This document shows positions 35,894 through 45,469 of a stretch of 64,000 bases of DNA, piece by piece. Both the position numbers and the translations under genes were made by a program. The notes below the pieces were generated by a model, which worked only from the letters and a program-made list of their open reading frames with translations, did no database searches and had not been told where the DNA came from. The number at the start of each line of letters is the position of its first letter. Within the stretch, counting starts at the first letter, position 1. Where the stretch lies: NCBI RefSeq assembly GCF_010669145.1, contig NZ_CP048633.1, positions 1 to 64,000 on the forward strand, written 5' to 3'. This DNA is from Rhizobium oryzihabitans (GTDB lineage: Bacteria; Pseudomonadota; Alphaproteobacteria; Rhizobiales; Rhizobiaceae).

Positions 35894-37310
35894 CACTACT
35901 TTGGCAGAATTGAATTTTTGCTTTGAAAGTGCTGTTGACAGTGCGGACATCGGATCTGTGCTGTCGGTATAGCAAGCGCATTGATCACGGCTCGACGGAC
36001 GGCTGGCAAGGTCGGTTCAGGCGGCCCTCGGCGAACTCTTTGCTTCTTTTTTTTCCCACTTTGCAGTTTGCAATCTCTGGTGCTGGAGAAAAGCATAAGC
36101 GATCATCGTCATCAGAGCGTGCCGATGTAGGCCTTGCCACGATCGGCCCTCGAAGTGATCGAGACCGAGCTCCTCTTTCATCTGCTGATGTGCCTGTTCG
36201 CAGACCCATCTCGCCTTGATCGCGGCCGCCAGCACTTTCAATGTCGCATCGACGGGCAGGTTGGACAGGTAGTATTTGCGCTCGTCGTTTGATCGCCATT
36301 CGCCAACTAGCCAGGCCGCTTCGCCCGGCATGTGCTGCTGTCCCTTGTCATAGATGCGCTGCGGCGTGCCATCGGCGATCCGGATGCGCAATGCTGCAAA
36401 CCGTGCGGTCAGGCGACCTTTTGTGCCGCGGCGCCAACTGACCTTCTTCCAGCTTGCAGATGCCAACATCGTTTCGGCGGCAACCGAAAGGGTGTCGGGG
36501 ATCGAATGCTTGCGAGGACGGCCATGACCGGAGACGGGAAAGATCAATCCGACATCATCGGGATAAACCTTCTGATGCTTGGGGATACCGACCGCCCAGG
36601 TGAGGCCACGTTCACTCAAGCCCTTTCGGAACGCAGCCGACAGGCCGTAACCTGCGTCAGCCAGCACTGTGCCAAACCGGACACCGGTCACGATCAACCG
36701 ATCGATCTCGGCAAGAGCAATCTCCGGCTTCGTGCGAGAGGTCCGCATGTCGTCTGGGACCCCAGCCTTCGCCATGCGCTCCTGATCACCGATCCAGCTA
36801 TCCGGCAGGAACAGACGCAGGCCAACCGGGACCGGCACCTCTTCTCGCGCAAGCGTCACCGACACCAGCGTCTGGCAATTTGCTCTCTTGCCCAGCATCG
36901 AGGCGTATTGCGGCGCGACTCCGACCGAATGATCACCCTTCTTCGGCAGGCCGGTGTCATCAATCACCAGAAACGCATCGGATGCGCCAACGATCCTGTC
37001 CGCCTGCAGCGCGAGCTCGGCCTCAAGAGGAACAGCATCCCAAAGGCCGTCGGAAATGAAATGGTGGAGGCGGTCATACTGGCCTGGAGCGAACCGTTCC
37101 GCCATCGGCTCAATACTTTTGCGGTCTCCGGGGCCGATAAGCCCCGACACATAAAGTGGACACATCTGTCGCCGTTTCTTGTGTCCAAGCTTCTCCAGAA
37201 ACGGCTGCAAAAATGCTGAAAGCTCCGTATTCCAATCCGCCATATCGCGCCCCAAAAGTGAGAGCGCAAATCATCTCAAACCAGGCTTGCACGAATCTGC
37301 CAAAGTAGTG
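35894..37310 (-). mobile_element. IS701-family insertion sequence, copy 3 (cluster 1)
   Basis: Third copy in the same orientation, beyond the IS5-family element. Its right flank CTAG (37311-37314) supplies the stop codon of the following - strand gene. Confidence 0.9.
36017..37255 (-). CDS. IS701-family DDE transposase, copy 3
   Basis: Translation identical to copy 1. Confidence 0.9.
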   Translation of the reverse strand: MGRDMADWNTELSAFLQPFLEKLGHKKRRQMCPLYVSGLIGPGDRKSIEPMAERFAPGQYDRLHHFISDGLWDAVPLEAELALQADRIVGASDAFLVIDDTGLPKKGDHSVGVAPQYASMLGKRANCQTLVSVTLAREEVPVPVGLRLFLPDSWIGDQERMAKAGVPDDMRTSRTKPEIALAEIDRLIVTGVRFGTVLADAGYGLSAAFRKGLSERGLTWAVGIPKHQKVYPDDVGLIFPVSGHGRPRKHSIPDTLSVAAETMLASASWKKVSWRRGTKGRLTARFAALRIRIADGTPQRIYDKGQQHMPGEAAWLVGEWRSNDERKYYLSNLPVDATLKVLAAAIKARWVCEQAHQQMKEELGLDHFEGRSWQGLHRHALMTMIAYAFLQHQRLQTAKWEKKEAKSSPRAA

Positions 37311-37712
37311 CTAGTTCTCGGCGTCCACGTCTGGAGCACGGATGGGAGCTACGAACTCAAAGTCGTGCAGGGAATAATGCTGATCCGAACCAAGCACTGC
37401 GACGCTCCAATAGTCGCGTGCGTGCCCGAACACGGTGCTGATCTGGACGACCTCGCATTCGTCGCCTTCCGCATCTTGCGTCTTTCTCCGTGCCCAATAG
37501 ACGGACAATGGTTCAACCGAGAGCGGATCAATCATGTTTACTCCACGCATGTTTTGATCGATCGGTAGGACGATTCGCAGGCGTTCGTCATGCTCTTCTC
37601 CTAATGTAGCGACCGTTCCCCACTCCTCTGTGAGCTGTGTGAGCGGCTCAAAGGATAGCTTGAATCCGGAATTGAGAATGATCGTTTTGCCAGCTTGTTC
37701 GATGACCTGCAC
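37311..37712 (-). CDS. Hypothetical protein, 133 residues
   Basis: A GTG start gives MQVIEQAGKTIILNSGFKLS, then LRIVLPIDQNMRGVNMIDPL, VFGHARDYWSVAVLGSDQHY, ending IRAPDVDAEN. The TAG stop lies in the CTAG target of the adjacent IS copy, so the insertion left the reading frame exactly complete. Soluble and acidic; family not recognised. Confidence 0.5.
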   Translation of the reverse strand: MQVIEQAGKTIILNSGFKLSFEPLTQLTEEWGTVATLGEEHDERLRIVLPIDQNMRGVNMIDPLSVEPLSVYWARRKTQDAEGDECEVVQISTVFGHARDYWSVAVLGSDQHYSLHDFEFVAPIRAPDVDAEN

Positions 37713-37814
37713 GCCGTAACTGTTTCAAATTGTTGTATTTCGTGACGTGACGTTGGGAACCAAAAGTCTCGAAAAGGCTTCTTTTGTCGTTGGTAACCGA
37801 ACAGGAGAAAACCA

Positions 37815-38209
37815 ATGCGTCGAACAATTCTCGCCTCTACTGCGGTAATCGCAGTCCTACTCGGAAGCAGCGCTGGTGCGCTTGCCCAGGATGGAACGGT
37901 TAAAGGTGCCGCTGGCGGCGCCGTGACAGGCGCCATTGTTGGTGGTCCCGTCGGGGCAGCAGTCGGCGGCGTAGCTGGCGCCATTGTTGGGACCGCAATC
38001 GATCCACCGCCACAGGAAGTGGTAACCTATGTTCAGGAGCAACCCGCCCCGGCTCCGGTGACCGTGAGCCAGGAGATCGTCGTGGGTAAGCCCGTTCCCG
38101 AAACGGTCGTGTTGACGCCTGTTCCGAGCAACGAGCATACGCGGTGGTTAATGACCAGCGTGTGATCATTGACCCTCGCACCCATACCGTGGTGCAGGTC
38201 GTCCGATAG
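37815..38209 (+). pseudogene. DUF1236-type secreted protein with glycine zipper (one frameshift)
   Basis: Signal peptide MRRTILASTAVIAVLLGSSA...LAQ, then a glycine-zipper segment (GAAGGAVTGAIVGGPVGAAV...) and a Pro/Val-rich stretch, PPPQEVVTYVQEQPAPAPVT. A CAA to CA loss near 38136 ends the frame at 38165; restoring it gives the DUF1236 tail YAVVNDQRVIIDPRTHTVVQVV, ending at 38209. About 131 residues. A GGAAC at 37756 is followed 17 bases later by CTT, a weaker stress-promoter candidate. A good terminator follows. Confidence 0.8.
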
Positions 38210-38236
38210 TCCCGGGCCAATCACCCGTTTCAAACG

Positions 38237-38273
38237 AGCCGGAAGCTGCCACGCAGCATTCCGGCTTTTTGTT
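38237..38273 (+). terminator. Rho-independent terminator
   Basis: AGCCGGAA/TTCCGGCT stem with an inner GCTGC/GCAGC stem, then TTTTTG; it lies 28 bp after the DUF1236 stop. Confidence 0.8.
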
Positions 38274-38508
38274 GCAATGAGCCCGCGGCCGTTTATGGCC
38301 GGGGTACAGGCTCCCAAGCCTTATGCCTGTCCCATAAGCGGGACGCCAGGAATCAGGAGTTGAATTGTCTTGTCGATGAAGGCGCTTTGCGCTTGTGGCA
38401 CGCCGACTTGCCTCAATGCGATAAAAAATTGTCTTCGCCGATGACTTGATCTCTGAGACCGGCACCTAAATGTCCCGGCAGCAGCCTCAACAGTGAAACT
38501 CATCGGAC

Positions 38509-39516
38509 ATGGAAAAACATACCGAAGAACGCCTTGGGGTCATTGTCGAGTCGTCGTTCGACACGATCATCAGCAAGGATCTCTCCGGCACGATCGTCAG
38601 CTGGAATAAGGCCGCCGAGCGAATGTTCGGCTACTGCGAGGCGGAAGCTGTTGAACAATCGATCTACTTGATCGTCCCGGACGACAAGCGGGATGAGGAG
38701 GCAGAGATCCTTCGCCGCCTGAAAGTCGGCGAGCGACCCGAGACGTTCGAGACCACGCGGCGCCATCGTAACGGGCGACTGGTTCCGATTTCTATCACGA
38801 TTTCACCGATCAAAAGCCGGGACGGGCAGCTCATGGGGGCGTCGAGCATCGCCCGCGACGTCACGCAGACGCGAGAGAGCGAGCGCCGGCTTCGCCTGCT
38901 GATGCGCGAGATCAATCACCGCGTCAAAAACCAGTATGCCGTGATACTTGCGGTGATACGCCAAACGGCGGGACGGTCCGGATCGATCGAGGATTTCGAG
39001 AAGCGGATCCGCGAACGCATCATGGCGCTCTCCCACTCGCATGATCTCCTCTCCCAGGTCGATTGGGCCGGCGTCAGCCTCGCCGACCTCATCGCGCATC
39101 AGCTCAAACCCTTTAAAGACGTCTATCCTGTCCAGGCACTTGGACCGGAGATCGCCCTTGATGCCAATGCCGTCCTCAATATCGGCATGGCGCTCCACGA
39201 ATTGATCATGAACGCGATGCACTTCGGTTTGACAGAGAGCGAGGGTATATCGGTGAGCTGGAAGCTATCATCGGCTGAGGACGGTAACCCGGTCGAATTC
39301 GAGCTGAGTTGGTCCGAACCAGCGCTGCAATACGCTGACCTCTTGGCGCAAGACGAAGGGTTTGGCAGGCTGGTTCTTTGTCGGCTGGTGCCGTCCGCTC
39401 TTTCGGGACACGCAGCCTGGAGCCTCGCAGACGGCAGGGTCGTCTGGAGGCTGACGGCACCTCTGTCACGCATCCAGGTTGGCTTGCGCGATCCGTTCTC
39501 GGAATGGTCTTGTTAA
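38509..39516 (+). CDS. PAS-HWE sensor histidine kinase
   Basis: 335 residues, soluble. A PAS domain (about 10-120) opens ERLGVIVESSFDTIISKDLSGTIVSWNKAAERMFGY (read in two stretches). The HWE-type dimerisation region follows with the phosphoacceptor His137 in MREINHRVKNQYAVILAVIR. The ATP-binding part has MALHELIMNAMHFG (N box) and the degenerate G region of this class. HWE kinases are typical of rhizobia and often feed PhyR-type stress signalling. A second one follows 89 bp downstream on the same strand. Confidence 0.9.
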   Translation: MEKHTEERLGVIVESSFDTIISKDLSGTIVSWNKAAERMFGYCEAEAVEQSIYLIVPDDKRDEEAEILRRLKVGERPETFETTRRHRNGRLVPISITISPIKSRDGQLMGASSIARDVTQTRESERRLRLLMREINHRVKNQYAVILAVIRQTAGRSGSIEDFEKRIRERIMALSHSHDLLSQVDWAGVSLADLIAHQLKPFKDVYPVQALGPEIALDANAVLNIGMALHELIMNAMHFGLTESEGISVSWKLSSAEDGNPVEFELSWSEPALQYADLLAQDEGFGRLVLCRLVPSALSGHAAWSLADGRVVWRLTAPLSRIQVGLRDPFSEWSC

Positions 39517-39605
39517 GCTGTTGCTTGAGAAGGCGTTGACGCCTTGATTTTACCTGTATTAACCTGTGATAGAGCGGTGGACGCAAGGACGGGGCTTAGG
39601 GCAAA

Positions 39606-40646
39606 GTGATGGATCAACCAATCGAGCGAAACGGCAAGAGGGCATCGGCGCGCGAACGCTTCCTCGAGGCCGTACTGCACAGCGCTATCGATTATGCCAT
39701 CGTCTCGATGGATCTCGACGGACTTGTGACGATCTGGAACGAAGGTGCATCCCGCATCCTGGGGTGGAGCGAGGAAGAAATGCTCGGCAAGCCGGCGGCG
39801 ATTTTCTTCACCACTGAGGATCGGCGGGCCGGTATCCCGCAAGCTGAGATGAAGTCTTCCCTTGAGCAGGGCCGCGGCGCCGACGAGCGTTGGCACCTGC
39901 GCAAGGACGGCACGCAATTCTGGGCCTCTGGCGAGATGATGGTTCTGCGCTCGGAAAACGGATCGGCGGAAGGCTTTCTCAAAATCCTTCGTGATCGCAC
40001 GGAGGAGCGGCAGGCCGTCGAGCGGCAAAAGCTGCTGATGCATGAGCTCAATCATCGGCTGAAGAACTCTCTTGCTGTCGTCCAGTCGATCATCATGCAG
40101 TCTCTTCGAAACGCCGGCTCGATCGAGGAGGGCGGTGCGGCCCTGCAATCGCGTATCGCAGCCTATTCCAGGGCACATGACATCCTGCTGCATGAGAACT
40201 GGACGAGCACCACGGTCGCCGCAGTCGTCGAAGCTTCCGCTGTCAGCCTGGGTCTGGAAGGTAGCCCGAGGTTGCGGTTCGAGGGATCGCCGGTGCTGCT
40301 CGGGCCGCAGGCCGCTCTCTCACTGTCTCTCGTTCTGCATGAACTCGGCACCAATGCCACGAAGTATGGTGCTCTGTCCGGGGCTGAGGGTCAGGTTTCC
40401 GTCACCTGGTCGGTTGCCGATGAAGACGGTGCGCAGCAGTTCACGTTCAGGTGGGAGGAGTCCGGCGGCCCTGAAGTCGAGCAGCCAACGCGGACCGGGT
40501 TCGGATCGCGGCTGGTCGTATCCAGCCTGAAGGCTTACGGCGATGTTTCCCTAGACTACCAGCCGTCTGGGGTGATGATGAGGTTTCAGGCGCCACTCTC
40601 AAAGCTGCAGCATGGTGAGACGGATGGCGCGGCAACAAGCGCCTGA
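39606..40646 (+). CDS. PAS-HWE sensor histidine kinase
   Basis: 346 residues. PAS domain about 18-130 (FLEAVLHSAIDYAIVSMDLD, GLVTIWNEGASRILGWSEEE), then His149 in MHELNHRLKNSLAVVQSIIM, N box LVLHELGTNATKYGALS, and FRWEESGGPEV with the Trp-x-Glu that names the HWE class. No membrane segments, so the input is cytoplasmic (redox, light or ligand through PAS), unknown. Different enough from its neighbour not to be a recent duplicate. Unbroken. Confidence 0.92.
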   Translation: MMDQPIERNGKRASARERFLEAVLHSAIDYAIVSMDLDGLVTIWNEGASRILGWSEEEMLGKPAAIFFTTEDRRAGIPQAEMKSSLEQGRGADERWHLRKDGTQFWASGEMMVLRSENGSAEGFLKILRDRTEERQAVERQKLLMHELNHRLKNSLAVVQSIIMQSLRNAGSIEEGGAALQSRIAAYSRAHDILLHENWTSTTVAAVVEASAVSLGLEGSPRLRFEGSPVLLGPQAALSLSLVLHELGTNATKYGALSGAEGQVSVTWSVADEDGAQQFTFRWEESGGPEVEQPTRTGFGSRLVVSSLKAYGDVSLDYQPSGVMMRFQAPLSKLQHGETDGAATSA

Positions 40647-40702
40647 CGTGCAAGCATGTTGACTGAAACAGCGGGCTTGCACCAAATCGTTGATCATAGC
40701 TG

Positions 40703-40954
40703 TCACCGTGTTGCGACGATCTCGATGGATGGACTGCTTTCGATCAGTTCGACAAACGCATCTCTTGCTTTAGTCGGTGACTGCCGTTCATCGAAGACTT
40801 CGGCAAAGCATCGCATGGCGGTGTCATAGACTGGCCCGGATTCTTCGGGGCAGCAACTGAAGACACAGTCGGCGGCATCCATGGTGCTCGCGCTATCGCG
40901 TGTATCTCCGTTGAACATGACTTTGACAGGCGTTTCCCAACTGTCTCGCATCAC
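40703..40954 (-). CDS. DUF982 domain protein
   Basis: 83 residues: MMRDSWETPVKVMFNGDTRD, SASTMDAADCVFSCCPEESG, PVYDTAMRCFAEVFDERQSP. It keeps the DUF982 pattern (S..DAAD.L....P...G..Y..A...C) with three cysteines in the middle. The partner and function are unknown. Confidence 0.75.
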   Translation of the reverse strand: MMRDSWETPVKVMFNGDTRDSASTMDAADCVFSCCPEESGPVYDTAMRCFAEVFDERQSPTKARDAFVELIESSPSIEIVATR

Positions 40955-41004
40955 GCAGGTCTCAAGTAAAGAAGTCTAATCACGGAAAATTGTTCCCGGA
41001 GTTC

Positions 41005-41295
41005 TTAACTGTCGAAGCAAGATGGCAGGTTCAAAAGAGTCTTGGGCTGGTCGAAGTCAGCGAGGGTCATCAGGTATTTTTTCTTCCCCGGGCCGACTGC
41101 AACAAACAGATCGACTTCGTCGCCGATCGGCCGCTGGACGTAAAACTCGCGTTCTCCCGCCTCTATCTGCCGGATAACCTCTTCCACGGGCAATTTCCAA
41201 TGCGTCGCGCCGGCGCCGCCGAGGTGAGTGATCTGACTGCAGACGTCGTCGGTCGCACGTCTCATGACCGTTTGAACCCGGACCCGATAAGCCAC
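41005..41295 (-). CDS. DUF3892 family protein
   Basis: 96 residues. The GTG at 41295 follows GAGGAGAA at good spacing and yields MAYRVRVQTVMRRATDDVCS, a DUF3892-like beginning; a TTG at 41313 is less likely. The rest, ITHLGGAGATHWKLPVEEVI, RQIEAGEREFYVQRP, KKKYLMTLADFDQPKTLLNL, PSC, matches the family's closing (YL.T..D....NLL.LP.C). Function unknown. Confidence 0.72.
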   Translation of the reverse strand: MAYRVRVQTVMRRATDDVCSQITHLGGAGATHWKLPVEEVIRQIEAGEREFYVQRPIGDEVDLFVAVGPGKKKYLMTLADFDQPKTLLNLPSCFDS

Positions 41296-41547
41296 CTGCT
41301 TCTCCTCGAACAAGTATGTTGTTTGAACAGCTAATACTAATGTAGGTGGCGGATGGAAAAGTGCAGGGACAAGCGGTCCGAGTGGAGGACCCCTCCGTTG
41401 TTCGACTTCAAGCTCTGGCGGGCATGGCTTGGCAACAGGGGGTTGTCCCGGCGTATTCTACAGCCACGCGGACAGGCAGTGGAGAGTGATTCACATTTTT
41501 GCCGCAGTCTGATATGAGCTCGGGACAGAAACTGTTTGCCGAGCACC

Positions 41548-44500
41548 ATGAACGAACAAAATTCAAAACGAAAACACCACCGATCCGGTGGGTTTGCGAC
41601 CCATATCGACAATCTGGATTGGAGCTTCACGCCCCTTGGGCCACGGATCGCGTGGCCACCGGTCCTGGAGCAGACGCTCAGTCTGGTGATGAGCGCCGGC
41701 GTGCCGATGGCGATACTTTGGGGAACCGACGGCGTCATGCTTTACAATGACGCCTACGCCGCCTTCGCCGGTCAACGCCATCCGGATTTCCTGGGTCGTC
41801 CGATTTCCGAGGCATGGCCTGAGCTTGCGACGTTCAATTCCCGGGTTGTCAGGATCGTGCTCGACGGCCGCACCCTGTCGTTTGGCGACCGGCATGCTGT
41901 CATCGAGCGCAATGGCGAGCTTCAGGATGTCTGGCTGAACCTCGACTTCAGCCCGGTCCGGGATCATGACGGCGTGCCCCTTGGCGTGCTGGCGATCCTG
42001 AAGGACACAACCCATCGCGTCCGCACCGAGCAGCGCCTGGCGATTGCCCAGCAGGCCGGTGGTGTCGGCACCTTGGAGTGGTATCCGGAAACGGGCGAGC
42101 TAGATGTTTCCGACGAATATCGAAGAATCTGGGGGCTTGATGCCGATACGACGGTGACCGACACCTTGCTGGTAAGCCTGCTTCATCCCGACGACCGGGC
42201 AATATCAGGCCCCTCGAGGCTCGCTAACAGCAATCCGCTGGACTACGCCGAATATCGACGGATCGACCAGGTTACCGGAGAGGTTCGCTGGATTACACGG
42301 CGCGGACAGGTGGTATCGAGCGAGCGGACCGGCAAGCGCCGCTTCGTCGGCATCGCCTTCGACATCACCGCGCGCAAGCAAGCCGAGGTCACGCTTCAAC
42401 AGAGCGAAGAACGCTGGCGCGGCCTGTTCGAGCAGATGCACGAGGGCTTCTTCACCGCCGATATCATGCGTGACGATGCCGGCAAGATAATCGATTTCGT
42501 GTTCATCGATATCAACCCGGCATTTGAACGGCAGACAGGCCTCGTCGCTGCAGAAACCGTCGGGAAACCGGTTACTCAGGCAATCCCCGGCATCCAGAGC
42601 GACCTGATCGCCACCTATGGTGAAGTCGTCGAAACAGGAACAGCTCGGCAGTTCGAGGTTCATATCCCGGCCTTGGGGAACCGCTGGTATGAAGCGCATG
42701 CTCGAAAGGTGGGCCCTGACCGTTTCGCCGTCCTCTTTCTCGACATCACCATCCGCAAGGCAGCGGAAGAGCGCATGCGCCAGAGCGAGGAGCGGTTCCG
42801 GACGTTGTCGCAATCCATGCCCAACCATGTCTGGACAGCTGGCGCCGACGGGTTGCTGGACTGGTTCAACGACCAGGTCCTTGCCTATAGCGGGATGACG
42901 AGTGAGGAACTCGGTGGGAGCGGCTGGGCCGGGATGGTCCATCCGGACGATATCGAAGCTGCATCCGAAGCATGGAATGCTGCGAGAACGTCAGCCCAGA
43001 CCTATCAGACCGAGTTTCGGCTGCGCCGGAATGATGGCACCTATCGCTGGCATATCGCTCGCGCCGTTCCCGTTCTGGCGCAAAACGGCGGCGTTCTGCA
43101 CTGGATCGGCACCAATACCGATATCGACGATCAGAAACAGGCGGAGGTGGCTCTCGCCGACAGCGCCGCCTATCTCGAGGCGCGCGTCGAGGAGCGAACC
43201 GCACAGCTCTTCGAAATGCAGAAGGCTTTGCAACAGTCCCAGAAGATGGAGACGATCGGCAAGCTGACCGGCGGTGTCGCCCACGACTTCAACAACCTGC
43301 TGCAGGTCGTTTCCGGCAACATCAATCTCCTGGCAAAAGATGTCGTAGGAAACGAGAAGGCGGAGCGCAGGATCACCAATGCGCTCGCGGGTGTCGGCCG
43401 CGGCGCTAAGCTCGCAAGCCAGCTGCTGGCGTTTGGCCGCCGCCAGCCGCTTGAGCCGAAGGTGGTGCATCTCGGCAAGCTTCTTACCGGAATGGACGAT
43501 CTTTTGCGCCGGTCGATCGGCGAGGCGATTGAAGTCGAAACGATCGTCTCCGGCGGTTTGTGGAATACTTCCATCGATCCGAGCCAGCTCGAAAACGCCG
43601 TCCTCAATCTTGCGATCAACGCCCGTGACGCGATGGCCGGCGCCGGTAAGCTGACCGTAGAAGTCGGCAACGCCTTCCTCGACGAAGCCTATGCGCGCAA
43701 TCACCTGGAGGTCGAGGCGGGGCAGTATGTCATGCTGGCGGTGACGGACACGGGGGCAGGGATCGCGCCTGACGTCCTCGAACAGGTGTTTGAGCCATTC
43801 TTCTCGACCAAGGAAGAAGGAAAAGGCAGCGGTCTCGGTCTGTCCATGGTCTACGGCTTCGTCAAGCAGTCGAACGGTCACGTGAAGATCTATAGTGAAG
43901 TCAGGCAGGGAACGACCGTCAAGCTCTACCTGCCACGAGCCCTGGCAACCGAGGATGCCGAAGTCCGACAGGATTTTGGACCGGTGGCCGGGGGCACGGA
44001 AACCGTGCTCGTGGTCGAAGATGACGATCATGTTCGCGATACCGCCATCGATCTGTTGACCGACCTCGGTTATCGCGTTCTGAAAGCCTCGGACGCCCAA
44101 AGCGCTCTGGCGATCGTCGAAAGCGGTATCGCGATCGATCTCCTCTTCACCGACGTCGTTATGCCCGGATCGCTGACAAGCCCAGAGCTTGCGAGAAAGG
44201 CAAAGCAGCGCCTGCCGCGTCTCGCGGTGCTGTTTACCTCCGGCTATACGGAGAATTCCATCGTCCATCATGGCCGGCTGGACGCCGGCGTCGAGCTTCT
44301 ATCGAAGCCATATACGCGCGAGGCGATGGCACGCAAAATTCGTCAGGTTCTCGGAAATCAGTCGCGATCTGATGCCGCTTCGCCACAGACTATGCTGCCG
44401 ACGAAGCCGGCGCCAGACGTCACGCCAGAGACAATCAGGGTTCTGGTCGTTGAGGACGACGCGCTCATCCGCCTGGACATGGTCGATATGCTGTTATCGG

Positions 44501-44784
44501 CCGGCTATGAGATCGAGGAGGCTGGCAGCGGTGAGGATGCTCTTGATCTGATCACGCGACAGCGCTTCGATGTGCTTGTCACGGACCTTGGCCTACCCGG
44601 AATGAGCGGCGCTGAGCTTGCGAATGCCGCGAGGTTGATCAATCCGGAGCTTGGTATCGTCGTCGCAAGCGGCCAGAGTGGCCTTCCAGACAATATACCG
44701 GAAGGTGCACGATTGCTGTCGAAGCCATTCGATCCGGAGCAACTGAAGGCTATAGTTGCTGAGGTGGCAGGCGATACAAGCTGA
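41548..44784 (+). CDS. Hybrid histidine kinase: four PAS-like domains, HisKA, HATPase, two receivers
   Basis: 1078 residues from the ATG at 41548 (a TTG at 41536 is in frame). Order: N-terminal PAS/blue-light-like domain (WSFTPLGPRIAWPPVLEQTL, SLVMSAGVPMAILWGTDGVM), three further PAS domains (about 160-285, 290-410, 415-545), a short coiled coil, HisKA with His about 578 in GGVAHDFNNLLQVVSGNI, HATPase (NLAINARDAMAG, GSGLGLSMVYGFVKQSNGHV), and two receivers with phospho-Asp in DLLFTDVVMPG (about 868) and DVLVTDLGLPG (about 1012). No transmembrane segment. The HDFNN HisKA class resembles other rhizobial hybrid kinases with a receiver at the C-terminus. Unbroken. Confidence 0.92.
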   Translation: MNEQNSKRKHHRSGGFATHIDNLDWSFTPLGPRIAWPPVLEQTLSLVMSAGVPMAILWGTDGVMLYNDAYAAFAGQRHPDFLGRPISEAWPELATFNSRVVRIVLDGRTLSFGDRHAVIERNGELQDVWLNLDFSPVRDHDGVPLGVLAILKDTTHRVRTEQRLAIAQQAGGVGTLEWYPETGELDVSDEYRRIWGLDADTTVTDTLLVSLLHPDDRAISGPSRLANSNPLDYAEYRRIDQVTGEVRWITRRGQVVSSERTGKRRFVGIAFDITARKQAEVTLQQSEERWRGLFEQMHEGFFTADIMRDDAGKIIDFVFIDINPAFERQTGLVAAETVGKPVTQAIPGIQSDLIATYGEVVETGTARQFEVHIPALGNRWYEAHARKVGPDRFAVLFLDITIRKAAEERMRQSEERFRTLSQSMPNHVWTAGADGLLDWFNDQVLAYSGMTSEELGGSGWAGMVHPDDIEAASEAWNAARTSAQTYQTEFRLRRNDGTYRWHIARAVPVLAQNGGVLHWIGTNTDIDDQKQAEVALADSAAYLEARVEERTAQLFEMQKALQQSQKMETIGKLTGGVAHDFNNLLQVVSGNINLLAKDVVGNEKAERRITNALAGVGRGAKLASQLLAFGRRQPLEPKVVHLGKLLTGMDDLLRRSIGEAIEVETIVSGGLWNTSIDPSQLENAVLNLAINARDAMAGAGKLTVEVGNAFLDEAYARNHLEVEAGQYVMLAVTDTGAGIAPDVLEQVFEPFFSTKEEGKGSGLGLSMVYGFVKQSNGHVKIYSEVRQGTTVKLYLPRALATEDAEVRQDFGPVAGGTETVLVVEDDDHVRDTAIDLLTDLGYRVLKASDAQSALAIVESGIAIDLLFTDVVMPGSLTSPELARKAKQRLPRLAVLFTSGYTENSIVHHGRLDAGVELLSKPYTREAMARKIRQVLGNQSRSDAASPQTMLPTKPAPDVTPETIRVLVVEDDALIRLDMVDMLLSAGYEIEEAGSGEDALDLITRQRFDVLVTDLGLPGMSGAELANAARLINPELGIVVASGQSGLPDNIPEGARLLSKPFDPEQLKAIVAEVAGDTS

Positions 44785-44790
44785 ACGGCC

Positions 44791-45003
44791 TCAGCGCGCT
44801 TCGACCATGTTGTCGATCACCAGCCTCAAGGTCGCCTTGTCGCGGTGGCCTTTTTGAAGCTGACGCACCAGGATCAGCGCCAGGGCTGCGGCGTCTTCGC
44901 TCGATTTAAGAATTCGGTGGCTGTCGCAGGCGTCGTCGAAGACGTGCTGGATAAGGCTGAGGTCTTCCGGCAGAACCGGCTCTCGAACGGTCAATGCGGG
45001 CAT
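44791..45003 (-). CDS. Small hypothetical protein, 70 residues
   Basis: MPALTVREPVLPEDLSLIQH, VFDDACDSHRILKSSEDAAA, LALILVRQLQKGHRDKATLR. This looks like a small rhizobial family often near kinases; I recognise the style but not a named domain. It converges on the hybrid kinase with a 6-bp gap. An IS3 element begins 35 bp upstream. Confidence 0.6.
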   Translation of the reverse strand: MPALTVREPVLPEDLSLIQHVFDDACDSHRILKSSEDAAALALILVRQLQKGHRDKATLRLVIDNMVEAR

Positions 45004-45096
45004 GCGTTGTCCGCCATCAACGCCTATGAGACAGAACTGGTTTAATTGAGAAGAGAGGATTTTCGGCTCATCGTAGCTCTATCAAAGGAAGCGAAG

Positions 45097-45469
45097 ATGA
45101 GACAGAAAACCGGGCCGCAGACATCGGCGGCCGAAAAGACAATCAAGGATATCCGTCGCGCCACGCGCAAGCACCATTCGTCGGAGGAGAAATCCGCATC
45201 GTGCTGGCGGGGCTGCGCGGCGAAGACAGCATTGCCGCGATCTGCCGCCGTGAAGGGATCGCCGAGAGCCTGTATTATAGCTGGTCGAAGGAATTCCTCG
45301 AAGCGGGCAAGAAGCGGCTTGCCGGAGACACTGCCCGCTCGGCCACCAGCGATGAGGTCAAGGCGCTACGCCGTGAAAGCCGCGACCTGAAAGAGGCGCT
45401 GGCCGACCTCACCCTGGAAAACCGCCTGCTTAAAAAAGCATGATCGCGGATGGGGGCGACGAAGAATGA
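45097..45469 (+). pseudogene. IS3-family OrfA (two frameshifts)
   Basis: Helix-turn-helix protein of the IS3 transposase. MRQKTGPQTSAAEKTIKDIR is followed by a lost base near 45190 (GAGAAGATCCGC expected), then IVLAGLRGEDSIAAICRREG, SLYYSWSKEFLEAGKKRL and the leucine zipper ESRDLKEALADLTLENRLLKK. An A7 run shortened to A6 near 45435 stops it early; restored, it ends SMIADGGDDE with ATGA overlap onto orfB. Confidence 0.8.

Noticed and set aside
42991..44271. 426-residue - strand frame within the large hybrid kinase
   Set aside because: Antisense shadow of a GC-rich gene; low-complexity composition, no recognisable domain.
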